Source: Blattamonas nauphoetae
Taxonomy: Eukaryota > Preaxostyla > Oxymonadida
Direction: 5' to 3'
Assembly: GCA_033064195.1 (NCBI GenBank)
Contig: JARBJD010000163.1
Location: 97,595 to 161,594, forward strand
DNA: 64,000 bases
Part shown: piece after piece, positions 60,567 to 64,000 of the stretch
Layout of the letters: each line of letters opens with the position of its first letter
Numbering within the stretch: position 1 is the first letter of the stretch
Program-made: the position numbers and the translations under genes
The notes under the pieces: generated by a model
What the model was told of the DNA's origin: nothing
What the model saw: the letters and a program-made list of their open reading frames with translations, nothing else
Database searches by the model: none

Positions 60567-61469
60567 TCAGTGTATTATATTTTTGGATCAGTTCATTGAT
60601 GAGTGTCTGTTGTTGTCCGACGATAGAGGATAATTCCTGAATGGCTTTCACACAGAAGCAAGAGAGTTCTGCATAATCAACTTGAAGACAATCTGGATTC
60701 GAATCATTCACAACTTCAGGGAATATCTCTTGGATCTGTTGTGCAATCACACCAATATGTTTCTTCTCACTTTCCTTCTTCAAGCATTCACATTTCTCTT
60801 TGCAGTTCTTCAAGTGTTCTTCATCTGTCTCATTTCTATTTGCTTTGTGACTTTGCTGATCTTCGGAGTCGAATGTGTTGAACTGATACTGCACAATTTC
60901 GACTTTATTCAGTTGCTCAAGAACATCAGGGTATGGTTCAATATTTCTTTTGACTCTTCTGTCTGACAACTGAGAAAAACTCCTGTTGGTGATATTGAAA
61001 ATACTCCTGAACCAGTGTCTTCATCGTAGTAATACAATGCTGGTGTGTCACACGGTGACCACATGATAATACCATCACCATTGAACTGAATTCCAGAAGT
61101 TTCTGAAATCGATTGTGAGATTGATATGCCAGACTTAAATGTTGAAGCCGGATATGTTCCAGGATACTTCGGAAGTGATCCTTCTGAGATATTCCACTTC
61201 GCTCCATTAACATTTATCAATCCTCCAATTTCTGGTGTCGCAATACCAGCTGAACAACTGATTGATCCGTTTGTGCTTACCACTTTTGGATTGAGGATAT
61301 CGCTGTCTGCTGTGCTTCAGTTGTCTTCTTAAGTGTGTCGACTTCTTCCTTGATTCGTTTCTAATTCCGTCTGTAGTGAGTGAATGACTGCTGCATTCTC
61401 AGTGATCGTCGAAAGATTATGATCAATCATTTTCTCAATCATTTGTGAATTGTATTTTTGTCGATTCAT
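60550..61469 (-). pseudogene. Spike/fibre-like protein with C-terminal peptidase S74 chaperone domain, frameshifted
   Basis: Read on the minus strand from ATG 61469. It has a helical N-terminus (MNRQKYNSQMIEKMID), a Gly/Ser-rich repetitive beta stretch (ISETSGIQFNGDGIIMWSP), and a C-terminal S74-type intramolecular chaperone: SDRRVKRNIEPYPDVLEQL with the Ser and Lys of the autocleavage dyad, then KKHIGVIAQQIQEIFPEVV and DYAELSCFCVKAIQELS. S74 domains trimerise phage tail spikes and are clipped off. The family also occurs in MYRF-type proteins. The frame breaks near 61375, in the span 61285-61330, and near 60965 (just before SDRRVK). The chaperone domain itself is unbroken. Confidence 0.75.
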
Positions 61470-61949
61470 TTTTTGGTAACTCTTTCATTGCAATTAAAAA
61501 AGACAAAAATAGCCGTTGAGTAGTTCCTGTTCATGTTCGTGTGAGTTTCCTATGGACACCCCGATACTCCTTTGGGGACGATCTATCTCAATCCTTCTCA
61601 ATGACTGCTACGCTCTCACAGAGAATAGCGAATTCCTTGAAGGGATAAGTCTTGGGTGGGCATGATTTGGTCAAACTCTGGTAAAGAATCTGAAGCCAAC
61701 ATGAACCCCGGGGACAATCTTTCGATCATCCGTCTCCAATCCAACCTTCAATTCGTTCTACGCATCAGTCACGAGGGCACCATTTTGCCTGAGTATCTTG
61801 GAACGTTACGTCGAGGTCTCACACTTGCACTAACTGGACCTACTCTTCATATGCAAAATAAAAAATCAAATAAAAAAATCAGCGTTAATTTTGTGAACAC
61901 TCAGAACACCCCAAAACATCTCTGTAGAACAGGAACCTGCTTGTACTCA
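61470..61949. other. Subterminal non-coding region
   Basis: Holds the spike leader (AT-rich on the minus strand) and the innermost copy of the ~250-bp direct repeat. No gene recognised. Confidence 0.5.
61555..61815 (+). repeat. Subterminal ~250-bp direct repeat, copy A
   Basis: Begins with CCCCGATACTCCTTTGGGGA and ends with GAGTATCTTGGAACGTTACG. It is related to copies B and C and, inverted, to 45500-45762 in the left arm. Most diverged of the three. Confidence 0.75.
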
Positions 61950-61979
61950 CCAACGAGCTCACAGTTGTACTTCCTCAGT

Positions 61980-62246
61980 TCATTCTCCACAAACGATTGT
62001 GTAGTGTCGACGTTGTGACATGTGTGGTCTGTTACCTTGATTCCACAACTTTGGTTTTATCCTCCACTCAACACCTTCATGAACATAGATGACTGGGATA
62101 TTATGTCTGACATACTCAGAGACAAGTTCACAGTTCTCTTCTTTCATTGACTGAATCAAAGCATGCTTGGCTTCTGTTCGACGTTTTCGCTCCTTTGGAG
62201 GGTTCGAAGTCTTTAGCGAGACATAAGTAGTATTCACTGTTGTCAT
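61980..62246 (-). pseudogene. Truncated copy of the two-repeat small protein
   Basis: The start and first repeat match the 141-residue protein at 46012-46437 with few changes (PPKERKRRTEAKHALIQ). A two-base loss near its end shifts the frame, and homology stops in the second repeat near 61945. It is the part of the gene that lies inside the terminal repeat. Confidence 0.8.
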
Positions 62247-62449
62247 TTAATACAAATTAAAAATCAAAAAATAAAAATGAAATGTGAAGTGAGGTGTTGA
62301 GAGTTTTTATTTTTTGTTCCTTGTTGTGCCAGCTTTCATCTTGCTTCTTTCTTTTTGTTTCTTTCTTCCCTAGTTTCATTTTTTCATTCATTCATTTTCA
62401 ATCATTCAATCATTCATCATTCAATTTTTCAAGTTTGTATGATTGTACC

Positions 62450-62711
62450 GTAGGACAACCCGATACTCCTTTGGGGATCATTCTATCGTGATCCTACTCA
62501 ATGACTACTGCTGGCGAATTCCTTGAAGGGTTAAGTCTTGGGTGGGCATGATTTACGGTCAAACTCTCTATAGAGAATCTGAAGCCAACATGAACCCCGG
62601 GGCGGATTCCTAGAAATCCACCGTCTCCAATTCAACCTTCAATTCGTTCTACGCATTAGTCACGAGGGCACCATTTTGCCTGAGTATCAAGGAAATTACG
62701 TCGAGGTATCA
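62450..62711 (+). repeat. Subterminal ~250-bp direct repeat, copy B
   Basis: Same unit as copy A. It shares the central AATCTGAAGCCAACATGAAC block with A but the flanks with C, so it looks like a recombinant between them. Confidence 0.75.
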
Positions 62712-62797
62712 TTTTTCAACTTGAAATTCAATCATTCAAGCCTTCATCGTTCAATCGTTCATCATTTCCTTTATCAAGTTTTTGTATGATTTTACCG

Positions 62798-63045
62798 TAG
62801 GACAACCCGATACTCCTTTGGGGATCACTCTATCATGATCCTACTCAATGACTACTGCTGGCGAATTCCTTGAAGGGCTAAGGTATTGGGGGGCATGATT
62901 TACAGTCACATTCAAGTGATGCCCACAGTGGGGACAGCCTCCCAGCTCGTCCCGCTCCAATCCAACCTTCAATTCGTTCTACGCATTAGCCACGAGGGCA
63001 CCATTTTGCCTGAGTATCAAGGAAATTACGTCGAGGTATCATACT
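62798..63045 (+). repeat. Subterminal ~250-bp direct repeat, copy C
   Basis: The copy that corresponds to the single inverted unit of the left arm (45500-45762), with the same AAGTGATGCCCACAGTG centre. Confidence 0.8.
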
Positions 63046-63049
63046 TCAA

Positions 63050-63240
63050 CTTTTTGGAAATTTTGAATTTTTGAATTTTTTGAATTTTTGAATTTTTGAA
63101 TTTTTGAATTTTTGAATTTTTGAATTTTTGAAATTTTTGAAATTTTCCTAAGTATTTTTTTGAAATTTTTTGAATTTTTGAATTTTTTTTAAATTTTGAA
63201 ATTGTTTTGGTATTTTGAAACTTTTTCATTTTTTGAAATT
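63050..63240. repeat. Low-complexity (TTTTTGAA)n tract, right
   Basis: Inverse of the tract at 45294-45490. Unit number and length differ slightly between arms. Confidence 0.8.
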
Positions 63241-63243
63241 AAG

Positions 63244-63320
63244 ATTGCCCCTCGCCTGAATCAGAACCACCCCCTAGAAACGGGTGGACACTGGAACATA
63301 CCCACTGAGCTACTAGCTCC
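63244..63320 (-). other. tRNA-derived sequence 2, right arm
   Basis: Inverse copy of 45214-45286. The B box has a one-base insertion (GGTTCTGATTC), so this copy deviates from the Pol III consensus. Confidence 0.45.
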
Positions 63321-63402
63321 TGAAAATGTTAGTTTCGACCTGTGCCTTTATAATCTCGAATGTTCAGATCTGCTATATATTCCTTTTATCGTCTACCTAT
63401 CT

Positions 63403-63620
63403 CCCCTCGTTAAAAGCATGGATTTATCACGGGAACGACTTTTTACCCCCGTTAAAAGCACGACTTTTCTCGTCAGCGATTTTTTCAAATTAGTTAGATT
63501 TTCCTTTTTAACTTTTTACCCCGATTAAAAGCATGCCTTTTCACGGGAGCGATCTGCTAAATCTTAATTCTTGGCCACTTGTTACCCTCGTTAAAAGCAT
63601 GACTTTTCACGGGAGCGATT
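63403..63620. repeat. Cluster of four imperfect hairpins, right arm
   Basis: Inverse of the cluster at 44911-45134. The A/T runs in the stems are one base shorter (AAAAG/CTTTT), so the pairing is kept. Confidence 0.6.
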
Positions 63621-63710
63621 ATATTGAATTTATTGACAAAGTTTTCAAATTTTAAATCTGCTATAGTGTCTTTTTCGGGTATAAAGTTTCTGATTTTCGG
63701 GATAATTTCA

Positions 63711-63795
63711 GGACCGGATAGTCTAGTGGTAATGGTGAGTGCACGCACTACTACTACTAAGCTGAAGGTCCTAGGTTCAATTCCTGGCGGAAGCA
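63711..63795 (+). other. tRNA-derived sequence 1, right arm
   Basis: Inverse copy of 44721-44806 with intact A box (63719-63729) and B box (63774-63784). In both arms this sequence reads outward, toward the nearer end of the element. Confidence 0.5.
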
Positions 63796-64000
63796 TTTAA
63801 TTTCACATATCACTGCCCTTTGGCATGGTCTAGGCCCTGGCAAGACCAACGTACGTCTCCGGAACTCAAACCGATAAAAAATGAGTTCCGATGCCGGTCT
63901 AAAAGGGACCGATGAGAAGGGTCGCAACCTTCGGAACCTTGAAAAATACACCAGCTTCCGCCAAAATCAAGGTTTTTTTTTTGGAAATTTTTCGAAATTT

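Larger units (their letters stand above)
44513..64000. mobile_element. Maverick/Polinton-type self-synthesizing DNA transposon
   Basis: The ~19.5-kb unit is bounded by inverted repeats: 44513 onward reads as the reverse complement of the last bases of the window. It contains the Polinton core set: family B polymerase, retroviral-type integrase, A32/FtsK-like ATPase, minor and major capsid-like proteins. The gene order from the left is zinc-finger-like protein, PolB, integrase, small coiled coil, ATPase (opposite strand), three unknowns, two minor-capsid-like, two major-capsid-like, one small unknown, spike (opposite strand). Genes lack introns, unlike the host. Polintons typically are 15-20 kb with 6-bp target duplications. 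The right repeat reaches base 64000, so the outer boundary and target duplication cannot be seen. The usual adenain-like maturation protease was not found. Confidence 0.9.
61950..64000. repeat. Right terminal inverted repeat (runs to window end)
   Basis: Inverse of 44513-46290, and it includes a truncated copy of the first gene. It holds additional direct copies of a ~250-bp subterminal unit. It is cut by the window edge, so its true length is unknown. Confidence 0.85.

Noticed and set aside
27084-64000. Idea that the Polinton delivered the intein to the CHD gene
   Set aside because: Both are virus-type features, but they lie 17 kb apart and nothing in the sequence links them. The element genes contain no intein.

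Overview
The window is eukaryotic nuclear DNA from a flagellated protist. The host genes have many very short GT-AG introns (25 to 154 nt where I could resolve them by reading phase). All three stop codons are used as stops. There is a flagellar SHIPPO/STPG-type protein, and a large beta-helix surface protein is fused to a kinase-like tail. A metamonad such as an oxymonad (for example a Blattamonas-like Preaxostylan) would fit, but this is inference: no rRNA or other marker is present.

Host part, 1-44.5 kb. From the left: the 3' part of a leucine-rich-repeat protein; an F-box/RCC1-like protein; a 3522-residue beta-helix receptor-like protein with a degenerate kinase domain; and two lipid genes on the minus strand. 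These are a P4-ATPase flippase (8 exons, 1299 aa) and a lipin phosphatidate phosphatase with a giant coiled-coil and proline-rich C-terminus (10 exons, 1576 aa). Next is a 3171-residue CHD-type chromatin remodeller on the plus strand. Four minus-strand genes follow: an STPG flagellar protein, a multi-pass membrane protein, a secreted protein with a permuted-papain-like domain, and a Gln-rich U-box-like protein. The exon models close in frame for every multi-exon gene.

The most unusual host feature is an intein of 254 residues. It is inserted in frame inside the ATPase P-loop of the CHD remodeller, between the Lys and Thr of GKT. It begins with Ala instead of Cys or Ser, ends His-Asn followed by Thr, and keeps recognisable splicing blocks A, B, F and G. 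The homing endonuclease has been reduced to a remnant.

Element part, about 44.5-64 kb. This is a Maverick/Polinton-type element with inverted terminal repeats of roughly 1.8-2 kb. The right repeat runs to the window edge, so the outer ends are not proven. It encodes a protein-primed-type family B DNA polymerase (with an HNH-like zinc module inside it), a retroviral-type integrase, an A32/FtsK-like packaging ATPase, and a virion module: two minor-capsid-like proteins, two tandem paralogous major-capsid-like proteins, and a spike-like protein ending in a peptidase S74 chaperone domain. The polymerase, integrase and ATPase are intact. The virion module is interrupted by many single-base frameshifts. 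The two terminal repeats differ mainly in homopolymer lengths, so consensus error in the assembly must be excluded before decay is concluded. The element genes lack introns, and most start directly behind an AT-rich TATTTTTTATTTTT-like leader absent from host genes. Each terminal repeat carries two tRNA-derived sequences (the A and B boxes match consensus except for a one-base insertion in one B box), four tandem imperfect hairpins and a low-complexity TTTTTGAA tract.
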